From contig NZ_VOSK01000010.1 of the NCBI RefSeq assembly GCF_009296175.1, forward strand, positions 1-64,000: DNA of 64,000 bases, given 5' to 3'. This DNA is from Microvirga tunisiensis. GTDB taxonomy: Bacteria; Pseudomonadota; Alphaproteobacteria; Rhizobiales; Beijerinckiaceae. Under the pieces are notes generated by a model, which worked only from the letters and a program-made list of their open reading frames with translations, searched no databases and had not been told where the DNA came from. A program made the translations under genes and the position numbers. Of this stretch, positions 52,813-62,582 are shown piece by piece (within the stretch, counting starts at the first letter, position 1; each line of letters begins with the position of its first letter).

Positions 52813-54831
52813 ATGCGCCCCACACCAGCTCCCGTGCCTCCCCCGGAGACGGAAATTCAGCCTCCCGGCGTTCCGGGCCTCTCTGGACTGCTGACCCTGG
52901 CCGTGGCTGTCGTCGTGCTGGCTGCCCTCTATGTGGGTCAGGACGTGTTCCTGCCAGTGGTGCTCGCCATCCTCCTGGCTTTCGTGCTCGCGCCTTTCGT
53001 CGACATGATGCGCAAGTGGCACATGGGCCGCGTGCCGGCCGTCATCATTGCGGTGCTCGTCGCCTTGGGCATCATCCTGTCTCTCGGTACCACTATCGGC
53101 TTCCAGGTCGCCGGCCTCGCCTCTGACATCCCCCGCTATCAAACCACGATCGAGAGCAAGGTCGGCTCATTAAGGGAGGGGACGCTCGGAAAGCTGCCGG
53201 CTCTCCTGAAGGATTTCGGCCGCCGCTTCGATAAAGCCGTCGCCGAACCGCCGCCGGAGCAGCAGGCGCCGGCCTCTTCCAGCGCCCCCGCGCCTCCGGC
53301 CGCCGAGGAGTCGGGCCCACTGCCTGTGGAGGTCCATGAGCCGGAACCGACCCCGGCCCAGATGGCCAGAGACCTCCTTCTGCCCCTGCTTGAGCCGCTG
53401 GCAACCACAGGCATCGTATTCGTGGTCCTGGTCTTCATCCTCATGCAGCGGGAGGATCTGCGCGATCGCATGATCCGCCTGTTCGGCGCCAGCGACCTTC
53501 ATCGGACCACGGCTGCCATGGACGATGCGGCGCGCCGGCTCAGCCGGTATTTTCTGACCCAGCTCGCGCTGAATGCCGCTTTCGGCGTCGTGGCTGCCAT
53601 TGGCTTATGGCTGATCGGGGTGCCAAGCCCCATCCTGTGGGGGGTGTTCGCCGCGCTGATGCGCTTCGTGCCCTATATCGGCTCCTTCGTTGCAGCTCTG
53701 CCGCCGATCCTGCTCGCCGCCGCTGTCGATCCGGGTTGGTCGATGGCGCTCATGACACTGGCACTGTTCCTCATCGGCGAGCCGCTGATGGGGCACGTGG
53801 TCGAGCCGATCGTGTATGGACAGAGCACGGGCCTCTCGCCCTTCGCCGTCGTCATCTCGGCGATCTTCTGGACCTGGCTTTGGGGGCCTGTGGGCCTGCT
53901 CATCGCAACCCCCCTGACGCTCTGCCTGGTGGTGCTGGGCCGACACGTGGAGCGGCTTGAATTTTTGGATGTGTTGCTCGGCGACCGGCCTGCGCTGACG
54001 CCGGCCGAGAACCTCTACCAGCGCATGCTCGCCGGCGATCCGGACGAGGCATTGGAATCGGCGGAACTCCTGCTGAAGGAACGCTCGCTCACATCCTATT
54101 ACGACGAGGTTGCTCTGAGGGGGCTTCAGCTTGCCGCCAACGATGCCACCCGTGGGGTCCTCACCAAGCTCCAGCTCGAACAGGTCAAGGATGTGATCCG
54201 GGCATTGGTGCAGGACCTCGGCAGCCACGACGATGTGGAACCTCACCCGCACGAGACCAAGGACGAGCCCGTCGCGGCACCCGCGAGCGAAAAGCCTGCC
54301 AACAAAGAACCGGCGGTGACGCAGCCGATGCCGCCGGAAAGCAATATTCCCGAAGCCTGGAGAGCGGAAGGAGCGATTCTGTGCGTCGCCGGACGCGGCC
54401 CGCTAGATGAGGCCGCATCGGAGATGCTGGCGCAGCTTCTGAGCAAGCATGGGCTGGGCACCCGCGTTATCCCGCATTCGGCCGTGTCGCGCCGGGAGAT
54501 CTTCAATCTCGACATGTCCGGCGTGCAGATGGTGTGCATCAGCTACCTGGAGATCAGCGGCACGCCGGCGCATCTGCGATATCTGCTGCGCCGGCTGAAG
54601 CAGAAGGCGAAGGCTCCGACCCTGGTCGGTCTCTGGCCTGCGGAAGATGCGATTCTGAAAAGCGAGACGATGCGCGCCACCCTGGGCGCCAATTACTATG
54701 TCTCGTCCTTAAGGGAAGCAGTGGTGCAGGGCCTGAAAGTGGCAACGGGCGAGGAAAAGCTGCCGGAACCGGCCAATACGTCCGCGGCCGAAGAGGCAAC
54801 GGCAGCCAAGCGACTGCCGTTGCCGGCTTGA
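52813..54831 (+). CDS. AI-2E-family transporter with C-terminal Rossmann-like domain
   Basis: A 672-residue protein. The N-terminal region (about 25-390) is an AI-2E/PerM-type permease with eight spans: GLLTLAVAVVVLAALYVGQDVFLPVVLAILLAFVLAPFVD, then LLEPLATTGIVFVVLVFILMQREDLRDR, and MRFVPYIGSFVAALPPILLAA, the family's P-Y-x-G motif. A Pro/Ala-rich insertion (EPPPEQQAPASSSAPAPP) follows span 3. Residues 390-672 are cytosolic: a helical region, a disordered linker and a compact alpha/beta domain (AILCVAGRGPLDEAASEML...VQMVCISYLEISGTPAHLRYLLRRL). Standard members stop near 350-400. Confidence 0.85.
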   Translation: MRPTPAPVPPPETEIQPPGVPGLSGLLTLAVAVVVLAALYVGQDVFLPVVLAILLAFVLAPFVDMMRKWHMGRVPAVIIAVLVALGIILSLGTTIGFQVAGLASDIPRYQTTIESKVGSLREGTLGKLPALLKDFGRRFDKAVAEPPPEQQAPASSSAPAPPAAEESGPLPVEVHEPEPTPAQMARDLLLPLLEPLATTGIVFVVLVFILMQREDLRDRMIRLFGASDLHRTTAAMDDAARRLSRYFLTQLALNAAFGVVAAIGLWLIGVPSPILWGVFAALMRFVPYIGSFVAALPPILLAAAVDPGWSMALMTLALFLIGEPLMGHVVEPIVYGQSTGLSPFAVVISAIFWTWLWGPVGLLIATPLTLCLVVLGRHVERLEFLDVLLGDRPALTPAENLYQRMLAGDPDEALESAELLLKERSLTSYYDEVALRGLQLAANDATRGVLTKLQLEQVKDVIRALVQDLGSHDDVEPHPHETKDEPVAAPASEKPANKEPAVTQPMPPESNIPEAWRAEGAILCVAGRGPLDEAASEMLAQLLSKHGLGTRVIPHSAVSRREIFNLDMSGVQMVCISYLEISGTPAHLRYLLRRLKQKAKAPTLVGLWPAEDAILKSETMRATLGANYYVSSLREAVVQGLKVATGEEKLPEPANTSAAEEATAAKRLPLPA

Positions 54832-54837
54832 CTCGGT

Positions 54838-55821
54838 TTAAGCTGCGGCTTCCTTGAGAAAGTTCTCGGCGTAGTGGCAGGCGACCTGACGGCCGTCGAG
54901 TTCGCGCAATTGCGGACGCTCCACCTTGCAGCGCTCGGTCACATAGGGGCAGCGGGTCGAGAACACGCAGCCTTTCGGCGGGTTAAGCGGCGAGGGCAGT
55001 TCGCCTTTGAGCACGATGCGCTTGCGCTTCACGCCGGTGATGCCGGGCGTGGAGGAGAGAAGCGCCTGCGTATAGGGGTGCAGCGGACGGGCGTAGATCC
55101 TGTCCTTCGGACCGTGCTCGACCGCGTGGCCGAGATACATGACGAGCACGTCATGGGCGATGTGCCGGACGACGCCGAGATCGTGCGAGATGAAGAGATA
55201 GGCAAGGCCCATCTCCTGTTGCAGATCGGCGAGAAGGTTGAGCACCTGAGCCTGAATCGACACATCGAGGGCCGATACTGGCTCGTCCGCGACCACGAGC
55301 TTCGGCGAGAGCATGAGTGCGCGAGCAATTGCGATGCGCTGGCGCTGTCCGCCTGAGAACATGTGCGGATAGCGATTGTAGTGCTCCGGCCGCAAACCCA
55401 CCTTCGCCATCATTGCCCGCGCTCGCTCGGTGCGCTCCGAAGAGGACAGCTTGGTGTTGATGGCGAGCGGCTCTTCCAGGATCGTACCCACTTTCTTGCG
55501 CGGGTTGAGCGAGCCGTAAGGGTTCTGGAACACCAGCTGCACCATGCGGCGCAGCTCCCTGGCATAATTCGACGGCGGATGGACCGCATCGATGCCGTCG
55601 AGAGAGAGCGAACCTTCCGTCGGCTTCTCGATGAGCGTCACCATGCGCGCGAGCGTGGACTTGCCGCAGCCGGATTCACCCACGACGGCGAGCGTCTTGC
55701 CGGGCTCGATGGCAAAGGAAATGCCGCCGACGGCCTGCAGATGGCCTGGCTCCTTGAACAGGCCGCGTTTGACCTTGTAGACCTGCTTCAGGCCTTTGGC
55801 TTCGACAACGGGAGTGCTCAC
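54838..55821 (-). CDS. dppF: Dipeptide ABC transporter ATP-binding protein DppF
   Basis: A 327-residue ATPase. Walker [19 protein letters not shown]-loop [20 protein letters not shown], signature [17 protein letters not shown], Walker [17 protein letters not shown], then the oligopeptide-ABC C-terminal extension with Cys motif [18 protein letters not shown] that marks the oppD/oppF class. It overlaps dppD by 4 nt and ends the operon, 6 bp from the convergent AI-2E gene. Confidence 0.94.
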   Translation of the reverse strand: MSTPVVEAKGLKQVYKVKRGLFKEPGHLQAVGGISFAIEPGKTLAVVGESGCGKSTLARMVTLIEKPTEGSLSLDGIDAVHPPSNYARELRRMVQLVFQNPYGSLNPRKKVGTILEEPLAINTKLSSSERTERARAMMAKVGLRPEHYNRYPHMFSGGQRQRIAIARALMLSPKLVVADEPVSALDVSIQAQVLNLLADLQQEMGLAYLFISHDLGVVRHIAHDVLVMYLGHAVEHGPKDRIYARPLHPYTQALLSSTPGITGVKRKRIVLKGELPSPLNPPKGCVFSTRCPYVTERCKVERPQLRELDGRQVACHYAENFLKEAAA

Positions 55822-56834
55822 GACGCAGCCTCCGTCCCAATGGGGTGATCGTGTTTGATTTCGGCATTCCGGTTCGGATCGCCGAGCGGATAATGGCAGC
55901 GGATATGGCCGCCGGCCCAGGGGCGCAGGTCAGGGCGCACGCTGCGCGAATGCTCCGTGGCATAGGCGCAGCGCGGGCTGAACAGGCAGCCCCTCGGGCG
56001 GTCGTAGAGGCCGGGAACCACACCAGGGATCGTCGCAAGGCGCCCGCCTTCGCTGCGCTCCGGGAGAGCGGCAAGCAGAGCCGCCGTGTAAGGGTGCTGC
56101 GGCGAGGCGAAGAGATCCACCGCGGAACGCTCCTCCATGATCTGGCCCGCGTACATCACCATCACGCGCTTGGCGGTGTCGGCGACAACGCCCATGTTGT
56201 GGGTGATCATGACGAGTCCCATGTTGCGCTCCTTCTGGAGCGTCATGAGCAGGTCGAGGATCTGCGCCTGGATCGTCACGTCGAGAGCGGTGGTGGGCTC
56301 GTCCGCAATCAGCAACTTCGGATTGCAGGCGATCGCCATGGCGATCATCACGCGCTGGTTCATGCCGCCCGAGAGCTGATGCGGATAGGCGGAGAGGCGG
56401 CTTTCCGGCGAGGGAATGCCGACCTGTTCCAGGAGTTCGATGACCCGGCGGCGCGCTGCCTTGCGGTCCATACCCTCGTGCAGACGCAGGGTCTCGGTGA
56501 GCTGGAAACCGATGGTGAAGGACGGGTTCAAACTCGTCATCGGCTCCTGAAAGATCATCGCGACGTCCTTGCCCGTAAGCTTGCGCCGCTCCTTGTCGGA
56601 GATCGTCAGGAGGTCGCGGCCGTTGAAGGTGAGCTTGTCAGCTCTCACGCGGCCGGGAAAGGGAATGAGCCCCATGAGGGCCAGCATCGTGACGCTTTTG
56701 CCGGAGCCGGATTCGCCCACGACGCCGAGAACCTCGCCCTCCTCGAGCTTGAGGCTCACGCCATCAACGGCACGCATGATGCCGCCTTGGGTCGGGAATT
56801 CGACCGACAGATTTTCAATTTCGACTAGAGCCAT
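55818..56834 (-). CDS. dppD: Dipeptide ABC transporter ATP-binding protein DppD
   Basis: A 338-residue ATPase. Walker [19 protein letters not shown]-loop [20 protein letters not shown], signature [17 protein letters not shown], Walker [17 protein letters not shown], and the C-terminal Cys motif [16 protein letters not shown]. The ATG at 56834 lies 2 nt after the dppC stop; the longer frame to 56990 runs inside dppC and is a shadow. Confidence 0.94.
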   Translation of the reverse strand: MALVEIENLSVEFPTQGGIMRAVDGVSLKLEEGEVLGVVGESGSGKSVTMLALMGLIPFPGRVRADKLTFNGRDLLTISDKERRKLTGKDVAMIFQEPMTSLNPSFTIGFQLTETLRLHEGMDRKAARRRVIELLEQVGIPSPESRLSAYPHQLSGGMNQRVMIAMAIACNPKLLIADEPTTALDVTIQAQILDLLMTLQKERNMGLVMITHNMGVVADTAKRVMVMYAGQIMEERSAVDLFASPQHPYTAALLAALPERSEGGRLATIPGVVPGLYDRPRGCLFSPRCAYATEHSRSVRPDLRPWAGGHIRCHYPLGDPNRNAEIKHDHPIGTEAAS

Positions 56835-56836
56835 GA

Positions 56837-57748
56837 TCAGCGCTTCAGTTTTGGATCGAGGGCGTCGCGAAGACCGTCGCCCAGAAGATTGAAGGCAAGC
56901 ACCGTGACGAGGATGGCGAGACCCGGGAAGGTCACGACCCACCAGGCGCGAAGCACGAATTCGCGGGCATCGGCCAGCATGGTGCCCCATTCAGGAGAAG
57001 GAGGCTGCGCGCCGAGGCCGAGGAAGCCGAGCGCGGCAGCATCCAGGATCGCGGTCGAGATGCCGAGGGATGCCTGCACGATCAGGGGGGCGGTGCAGTT
57101 CGGCAGCACTTCCTTGAACATCAATCGCGTCGTGCCGGCGCCGCTCACGCGGGCCGCCGTCACATAATCCTTTGAGGTTTCGGTGATCACCGCCGCGCGG
57201 GCAAGGCGCACGTAATGCGGCAGGATCACGAGGGCAACCGCCAGCATCGCATTCATCAGGCCAGGGCCGAGCACCGCTACGATCACGATGGCGAGCAGGA
57301 GGCTTGGCAGCGTGAGGACGATATCCATCAGGCGCATGATGAAGATCTCGGTCAGGCCACGGAAGAAGCCTGCCACGAGTCCGAGCACGGTGCCGATCGC
57401 GATCGAGATGGACACCACCACGATGCCGATGAGCAAGGACAGCCGCGCGCCGTAGATCAGACGGGACAGGATATCGCGCCCGATGGGGTCCGTGCCGAGC
57501 GGATAAGCTATCGAGCCGCCTTCCTGCCAGAACGGAGGCTTGAGCGCGATGGCAGTGTTCGTGACATTGGGGTCATGAGGGGCGATCACGTTCGCCAGCA
57601 ATGCGACGAGCACCACGGTGACAATGATCACGAGCCCGGCAACAGCGCCATGGTTGGCGCTGAAATAGCCCCAGAACTCGCGGAGGGGATGGGGCGGGGT
57701 GGCCGTCGGCACTGCGACGGCCGGGGCTTCCATGGTTTCAGTGGTCAT
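56837..57748 (-). CDS. dppC: Dipeptide ABC transporter permease DppC
   Basis: A 303-residue permease. Long N-terminal cytosolic tail then span [20 protein letters not shown]; signature [28 protein letters not shown] loop [26 protein letters not shown]-terminal [19 protein letters not shown], all of the OppC/DppC type. It overlaps dppB by 4 nt. Confidence 0.94.
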   Translation of the reverse strand: MTTETMEAPAVAVPTATPPHPLREFWGYFSANHGAVAGLVIIVTVVLVALLANVIAPHDPNVTNTAIALKPPFWQEGGSIAYPLGTDPIGRDILSRLIYGARLSLLIGIVVVSISIAIGTVLGLVAGFFRGLTEIFIMRLMDIVLTLPSLLLAIVIVAVLGPGLMNAMLAVALVILPHYVRLARAAVITETSKDYVTAARVSGAGTTRLMFKEVLPNCTAPLIVQASLGISTAILDAAALGFLGLGAQPPSPEWGTMLADAREFVLRAWWVVTFPGLAILVTVLAFNLLGDGLRDALDPKLKR

Positions 57749-58755
57749 CGCGTATGCCTGATGCGAGGATTGATGAGCCCGTAGGCAAGATCGACGAGAA
57801 GGTTCACGCCCATCACGACGACGCCGAGCAGAAGGGCGCCGCCCTGCAGTACGGGATAATCGCGGCGGAAGATGGCATCGATGAGCCATTTGCCGACGCC
57901 CGGCCAGGAAAAGATGGTTTCCGTGAGGATCGCGCCGGTGAACAGCACGCCTACCTGCAGGCCGATCACCGTTACGACGGGAATGAGGGCATTGCGCAGG
58001 GCATGCAGGGCGACGATGCGGAACCGGGAGAGTCCCTTGGCCTTGGCGGTGCGGATGTAATCCTCACCGAGCACTTCCAGCATCGCCGAGCGCGTCATGC
58101 GGGCGATGACGGCGAGCGGAACGGTGCCGAGCACGATGGTGGGCAGGATCAGGTGGTTCACCGCCGACCAGAAGGCTTCAGGCTCATCGGAGAGCAACGT
58201 GTCGATCAGCAGGAAACCGGTGATCGGCTCGATGTAGTACAGCACGTCGATCCGGCCGGAGACCGGGGTCAGGTCGAACTGCACCGAAAACAGCAGGATG
58301 AGGATCAAGCCCCACCAGAAGATCGGCATGGAATAACCGGCGAGCGAGATGCCCATGACTCCATGGTCGAAGATCGAGTTTCGCTTGATCGCAGCGATGA
58401 TGCCGGCCGGAAGACCGAGAACAAGCGCAAAGATGATGGCACAAAGTGCCAGCTCAATGGTGGCCGGGAACAGCGCCGAGAACTCGTTCAGCACTGGCTC
58501 CTGCGTGATCATCGACTTGCCCAGATCGCCTTGAAGGACGCGGGCCAGGTAGATTCCATATTGGACGATGATCGGCTTATCGAAGCCGTATTCCTTGCGG
58601 AGCTGCTCGTGGCGGGCAGGGTCGATGCCGCGCTCGCCGGCAAGCGTTTCGATGGGATCGCCTGGCACCAGGCGGATCAGGAAGAAGGCCAGCAACGTGA
58701 TTCCGATGAAGGTCGGAATGATCAGGCTGACGCGAGTTAAGATGAATCTGAGCAT
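57745..58755 (-). CDS. dppB: Dipeptide ABC transporter permease DppB
   Basis: A 336-residue permease with six spans. N-terminal RVSLIIPTFIGITLLAFFLIRLVPGDP is the classic OppB/DppB opening; EAA loop EDYIRTAKAKGLSRFRIVALHALRNAL. It forms the pore with DppC. A strong intrinsic hairpin lies between dppA and this gene. Confidence 0.94.
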   Translation of the reverse strand: MLRFILTRVSLIIPTFIGITLLAFFLIRLVPGDPIETLAGERGIDPARHEQLRKEYGFDKPIIVQYGIYLARVLQGDLGKSMITQEPVLNEFSALFPATIELALCAIIFALVLGLPAGIIAAIKRNSIFDHGVMGISLAGYSMPIFWWGLILILLFSVQFDLTPVSGRIDVLYYIEPITGFLLIDTLLSDEPEAFWSAVNHLILPTIVLGTVPLAVIARMTRSAMLEVLGEDYIRTAKAKGLSRFRIVALHALRNALIPVVTVIGLQVGVLFTGAILTETIFSWPGVGKWLIDAIFRRDYPVLQGGALLLGVVVMGVNLLVDLAYGLINPRIRHTR

Positions 58756-58766
58756 CGTCTGAACGT

Positions 58767-58801
58767 AAAAAGGCGGAGCGGCTTTTTTGAGCCGCTCCGC
58801 C
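58767..58801 (-). terminator. Intrinsic terminator/attenuator between dppA and dppB
   Basis: A perfect 12-bp stem (58772-58783 with 58790-58801), 6-nt loop, followed on the minus strand by TTTTTA. It lies 19 bp past the dppA stop. It should end most transcripts there, so dppA is made in excess and the rest of the operon depends on read-through. Confidence 0.92.
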
Positions 58802-58820
58802 GCAGGTTGATGGGATTAGC

Positions 58821-60422
58821 TTACTTGCCCTTAAGGTCCACGCCGTAGAAGGTGTGGCGGCCGAACGGCGAGAGCTTGAAATCCACGACTTCCTTGCGGA
58901 CCGGCTTCAGCTGCACGGCGTGAGCGATCGTGAACCAGGGAGCCTGCTCTTTGAAGATCTTCTGAGCTTCTTGATAGAGCTTGGTGCGCTCGGCCTGGTT
59001 GGTCACGACCTTCGCCTTCGTCACGAGATCGTCGAACGGCTTGTAGCACCACTTGGCGATGTTCGAGCCGGAAGCGCTCTGCGCCGAGGCGCAGCCCAGC
59101 AGGGTATGCAGGAAGTTGTCCGGATCGCCGTTATCGCCGGTCCAGCCGAGCTGAGCCATCTGGTGCTCGCCGGCCTGGGCCCGCTTGCGGTACTCACCCC
59201 ACTCGAAGCTCTTGATTTCAGCCTTCACGCCAATCTTGGCGAGATCGGCCTGCATGAGCTCGGCGATGCGGCGCGCATTCGGGTTGTAGGGACGCTGAAC
59301 CGGCATGGCCCAGAGGTCGGTCTCGAGGCCATTCGGGTAGCCAGCTTCCGCCAGAAGCTTCTTGGCCGCTTCGGGGTTGTACTCGTCTTCCTTCACGGAG
59401 TCGTTGTACGACCACATGGACGGCGGGATCGGGTTCTTGGCCGGAACGCCGGAGCCGAGGAAGACGGCATCGACGATGGCCTTCTTGTTCATGGCCATGT
59501 TGACGGCCTTGCGGACGCGCACGTCGTCGAAGGGCTTCTTCGTGGTCTGGTAGGCAAGGTAGCCGATGTTCAGGCCGGCCTGCTCCATAAGCGTGACGTT
59601 CGGGTCCTTCTTGATGGCCTCGATGTCAGCCGGGTTCGGATACGGCATCACATGGCATTCGCCCTTCTGAAGCTTAGCCCAGCGGACGGAGGCATCCGGG
59701 GTGATGGCGAACACGAGATCGTCGATCTTCGCCTTGCCGCCCCAATATTCAGGGAAGGCCTTGAAGCGGACGATTGCGTCCTTCTGGTAGTTGACGAGGG
59801 TGAACGGGCCCGAGCCGATCGGATCCTGGTCGATCTTCTCCGGCGTGCCGGCCTTCAGCATGGCGTCGGCATATTCCTTCGACTGGACGCCGGCCCACTG
59901 CATGGCGAGGTTCGACAGGAAGGGAGCTTCAGGCTGATTGAGGGTGATGCGGACAGTGTAGTCGTCGACCTTTTCCACCGACTTCAGCAGCTTGGGCATG
60001 CCCATGTCCGTGAAGTAGGAGTGGTTCGGGCTCGTGACCTTGAAGTAAGGATTGTCTTCCTTCCACTGACGCTCAAGCATGAACACAATGTCGTCGGCGT
60101 TCAGGTTGCGGGTCGGCTTGAAAGCCTTATTGGAGTGGAACTTCGCGTTCTTGCGGATATGGAAGGTATAGACCGTGCCATCAGCCGAGATGTCCCATTT
60201 CTCGGCGAGGCCGGGAACAACCTGCGTGCCACCGCGCTCGAAATCCACGATGTTGTCGTAGATGTGCTCGTTCACGTCGAATGAAGTGCCGGTGGTGTTG
60301 ATGCCGGGATAGAAGTTTTCTGGGCTGCCCTCGGAGCAGTAGACGAGGGTTTTGGCGGCCAGCGGAGCGGCGGCCAGAAAGGCCGGAACGCAGATGGCTG
60401 CGAAAAGGGCTGATTTTTTCAT
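58821..60422 (-). CDS. dppA: Dipeptide ABC transporter periplasmic binding protein
   Basis: A 533-residue family-5 solute-binding protein. Sec signal MKKSALFAAICVPAFLAAAPLAA; mature KTLVYCSEGSPENFYPGINT is typical of DppA, with DIVFMLERQWKEDNPYFKV and GSGPFTLVNYQKDAIVRF. It binds dipeptides or delta-aminolevulinate in the periplasm. The start at 60422 has an AGAGGACC site. It is the first gene of dppABCDF. Confidence 0.94.
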   Translation of the reverse strand: MKKSALFAAICVPAFLAAAPLAAKTLVYCSEGSPENFYPGINTTGTSFDVNEHIYDNIVDFERGGTQVVPGLAEKWDISADGTVYTFHIRKNAKFHSNKAFKPTRNLNADDIVFMLERQWKEDNPYFKVTSPNHSYFTDMGMPKLLKSVEKVDDYTVRITLNQPEAPFLSNLAMQWAGVQSKEYADAMLKAGTPEKIDQDPIGSGPFTLVNYQKDAIVRFKAFPEYWGGKAKIDDLVFAITPDASVRWAKLQKGECHVMPYPNPADIEAIKKDPNVTLMEQAGLNIGYLAYQTTKKPFDDVRVRKAVNMAMNKKAIVDAVFLGSGVPAKNPIPPSMWSYNDSVKEDEYNPEAAKKLLAEAGYPNGLETDLWAMPVQRPYNPNARRIAELMQADLAKIGVKAEIKSFEWGEYRKRAQAGEHQMAQLGWTGDNGDPDNFLHTLLGCASAQSASGSNIAKWCYKPFDDLVTKAKVVTNQAERTKLYQEAQKIFKEQAPWFTIAHAVQLKPVRKEVVDFKLSPFGRHTFYGVDLKGK

Positions 60423-60470
60423 TACCTAGGTCCTCTGAGACGGCTCTACTCGTGGCCGTTCTGTGACGGA

Positions 60471-60499
60471 GTTAAGGTGCGAAGCCCCGATAATGTCAA
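60471..60499 (-). promoter_or_regulatory. Candidate dppA promoter
   Basis: On the minus strand TTGACA (60499-60494), a 17-bp spacer, and CTTAAC (60476-60471), 48 bp upstream of the dppA ATG. The -35 box is perfect; the -10 is weak. The rest of the 60423-60665 gap is AT-rich around 60515-60550 with no gene. Confidence 0.5.
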
Positions 60500-60665
60500 T
60501 CTGTCCATGCAACAATGGATAATTTTTAAAAGAAATTTACCATTTTCTGCCTCTGCGGCAGTCCAAATCAGCACCCTCAGGGGTCAATTTTCCGCGATTC
60601 TGGGTGCTTTTCGGCCAAAGTCGCCCAAAAGCCCTTGCCCACAATTGGCAGCCCGGGAGGCATCG

Positions 60666-62582
60666 TCAGATGGACGAGCTTCGATCCTGTTCCCAGCGGG
60701 TCGCTGCGGTAACCTTCGCAGCCAGATCGGCGCGGCTGAAGGGCTTGTGGAGCATCAGATAACCGTTCGGCAGCCGCTTCGGATCGGCATATCCCGTCAC
60801 GAGCAGGATGCTGAGGTCGGACCGTATCTCTCTTGCCTTGTCGGCCAAGTCGGTTCCTGTCATGCCGGGCATCGCAAAATCGGCAATGAGGACATCAATC
60901 TGATCGTCCGCCTTCAGGATATCGAGGGCTGACAATCCGTCTGCAGCCTCCACAACCCGATGTCCCATCTCGTTGAGATAGGCCGCCGTCACAGTTCTCA
61001 CTTCCGCATCGTCATCGACGAGAAGAATGCGCATCTTGGGCGCGTTAGGTGCAATCGCCGGCTCCTCCTGCGGACCGTCCTCCCGCTCAACGGCCGCACG
61101 GGACAGGTAAAGCTCGACAGTCGTGCCTGCCCCGATCGTGCTGTGAATGGTCACGGTGCCGCCGGATTGCTGCGCCAGCCCATAGACCATGGGCAACCCG
61201 AGCCCTGTTCCCTTGCCAACCTCCTTCGTGGTGAAGAAGGGCTCGAGTACCCTCGCCAGAACCTCCGGTGGAATGCCGCTGCCCGTATCTTTGACAGAGA
61301 TCACCACGTACTCACCACCGCTCAACTCCGTAATCCTTCCCTCGTCCACCGTCTCGTTGCGGGTCGAGAGAGTGAGGACCCCGTTCTCGGTCATGGCGTC
61401 GCGGGCATTGATGCACAGGTTGAGGATCGCGAGTTCGAGCTGATCCGGGTCGACCATGGCTGTCCACAAGCCATCATGAAGATGCCGCTCGATCCGGATG
61501 ACGCCGCCAAGAGTCCGCGTCAGCAGATCGTTCATGCCGGTGATAACCTGGTTCACGTCCACGGCCTGCAGCCGCAGGTCGCGTTGGCGGCTGAAGCTCA
61601 GGAGCCGCTGGGTCAGGGAGGCGCCGCGCTCCGCCGCATAGGTGGCGTTCTGCAGCAGCCGTGTCAGCCTGGGATCGTCAGGCGCCCGGCGCGAGGCGAG
61701 GTCCAGGCTGCCGAGGACAGCCATCAGCAGGTTGTTGAAGTCGTGGGCGACACCGCCAGCGAGAGTCCCGAGGGCCTGCATCTTGTCCGCCTGCCGCAGG
61801 CGCATCTCCATCAGCTTGCGCTCGGTGATGTCGCGCTCGATAGTGGCGAGGTTCGTGACGGTTCCTGCCTCATCCAGGATCGGAATATGGTTGATGAGGA
61901 CCCACTGTGTCGTACCGTCGGGCGAGGTTCGCTCTTCGATCACGTCATCGGGCGCGCGCGCCGCAATGGCCCGGCGCTCCGCCTCTTCGATCATCGTAGC
62001 CCGTTCCGGCGAGACATAGTCCCTTTCCTTGCGGCCCAGGCAATCTTCCGAGTTGCAGCCAAGGCTTCGCGCCTTGCTGGCGTTCAGGCGGACGAAGCGG
62101 CCGTCCAGATCCTTGAACGAGATCAGATCGCCCGTGCTTTCCATCAGCCCGTGCAATAGCGCGCGCTCCGTGTCGAGCTTGCGGGCCAGCATGCGCCGCT
62201 GATAGGCCGTGGCCACCATGTTGGAGAGGGCGGCCGGATCCCAGGGTTTCGGAACGTAGGCCATGATGCGGCCCTTGTTGACCGCACCGATTACTGCCTT
62301 GAGATCCGCATAGCCGGTGAGAAGGATCGCATCGGCATCGGTCTCGTGGCGGGCCTTGGCCAGGAACTCGTCGCCCTGCATCTCAGGCATGCGCTGATCC
62401 GAGATGATGATGGCGATGTCAGGTTCCTGCCGAATGATGTCGAGCGCTTGGATTGGAGACGAGGCCGTCAGAACCCGGTAGTCGTTCTCGAACAGATCCT
62501 CGAGCGCAATCAGGATGTCCGGTTCGTCATCGACGACCAGGATCGTGCCACTGGTTGAAGTCATCTCGCTCGACAAGGTCAT
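60666..62582 (-). CDS. Hybrid sensor kinase REC-PAS-HisKA-HATPase-REC
   Basis: A 638-residue hybrid histidine kinase without membrane spans. Order: receiver (about 12-130, phospho-Asp62 in IISDQRMPEMQG), PAS (about 140-255, LLHGLMESTGDLISFKDLDGRF), HisKA with His280 in LAGGVAHDFNNLLM, HATPase with N box NLCINARDAM and G1 DTGSGIPPEV, G2 GKGTGLGLPMVYG, and a C-terminal receiver with Asp568 in LIADFAMPGM. It is soluble, so its signal is cytoplasmic or comes through a partner. Its ATG overlaps the previous gene by 4 nt, so the two kinases are coupled. Confidence 0.93.
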   Translation of the reverse strand: MTLSSEMTSTSGTILVVDDEPDILIALEDLFENDYRVLTASSPIQALDIIRQEPDIAIIISDQRMPEMQGDEFLAKARHETDADAILLTGYADLKAVIGAVNKGRIMAYVPKPWDPAALSNMVATAYQRRMLARKLDTERALLHGLMESTGDLISFKDLDGRFVRLNASKARSLGCNSEDCLGRKERDYVSPERATMIEEAERRAIAARAPDDVIEERTSPDGTTQWVLINHIPILDEAGTVTNLATIERDITERKLMEMRLRQADKMQALGTLAGGVAHDFNNLLMAVLGSLDLASRRAPDDPRLTRLLQNATYAAERGASLTQRLLSFSRQRDLRLQAVDVNQVITGMNDLLTRTLGGVIRIERHLHDGLWTAMVDPDQLELAILNLCINARDAMTENGVLTLSTRNETVDEGRITELSGGEYVVISVKDTGSGIPPEVLARVLEPFFTTKEVGKGTGLGLPMVYGLAQQSGGTVTIHSTIGAGTTVELYLSRAAVEREDGPQEEPAIAPNAPKMRILLVDDDAEVRTVTAAYLNEMGHRVVEAADGLSALDILKADDQIDVLIADFAMPGMTGTDLADKAREIRSDLSILLVTGYADPKRLPNGYLMLHKPFSRADLAAKVTAATRWEQDRSSSI

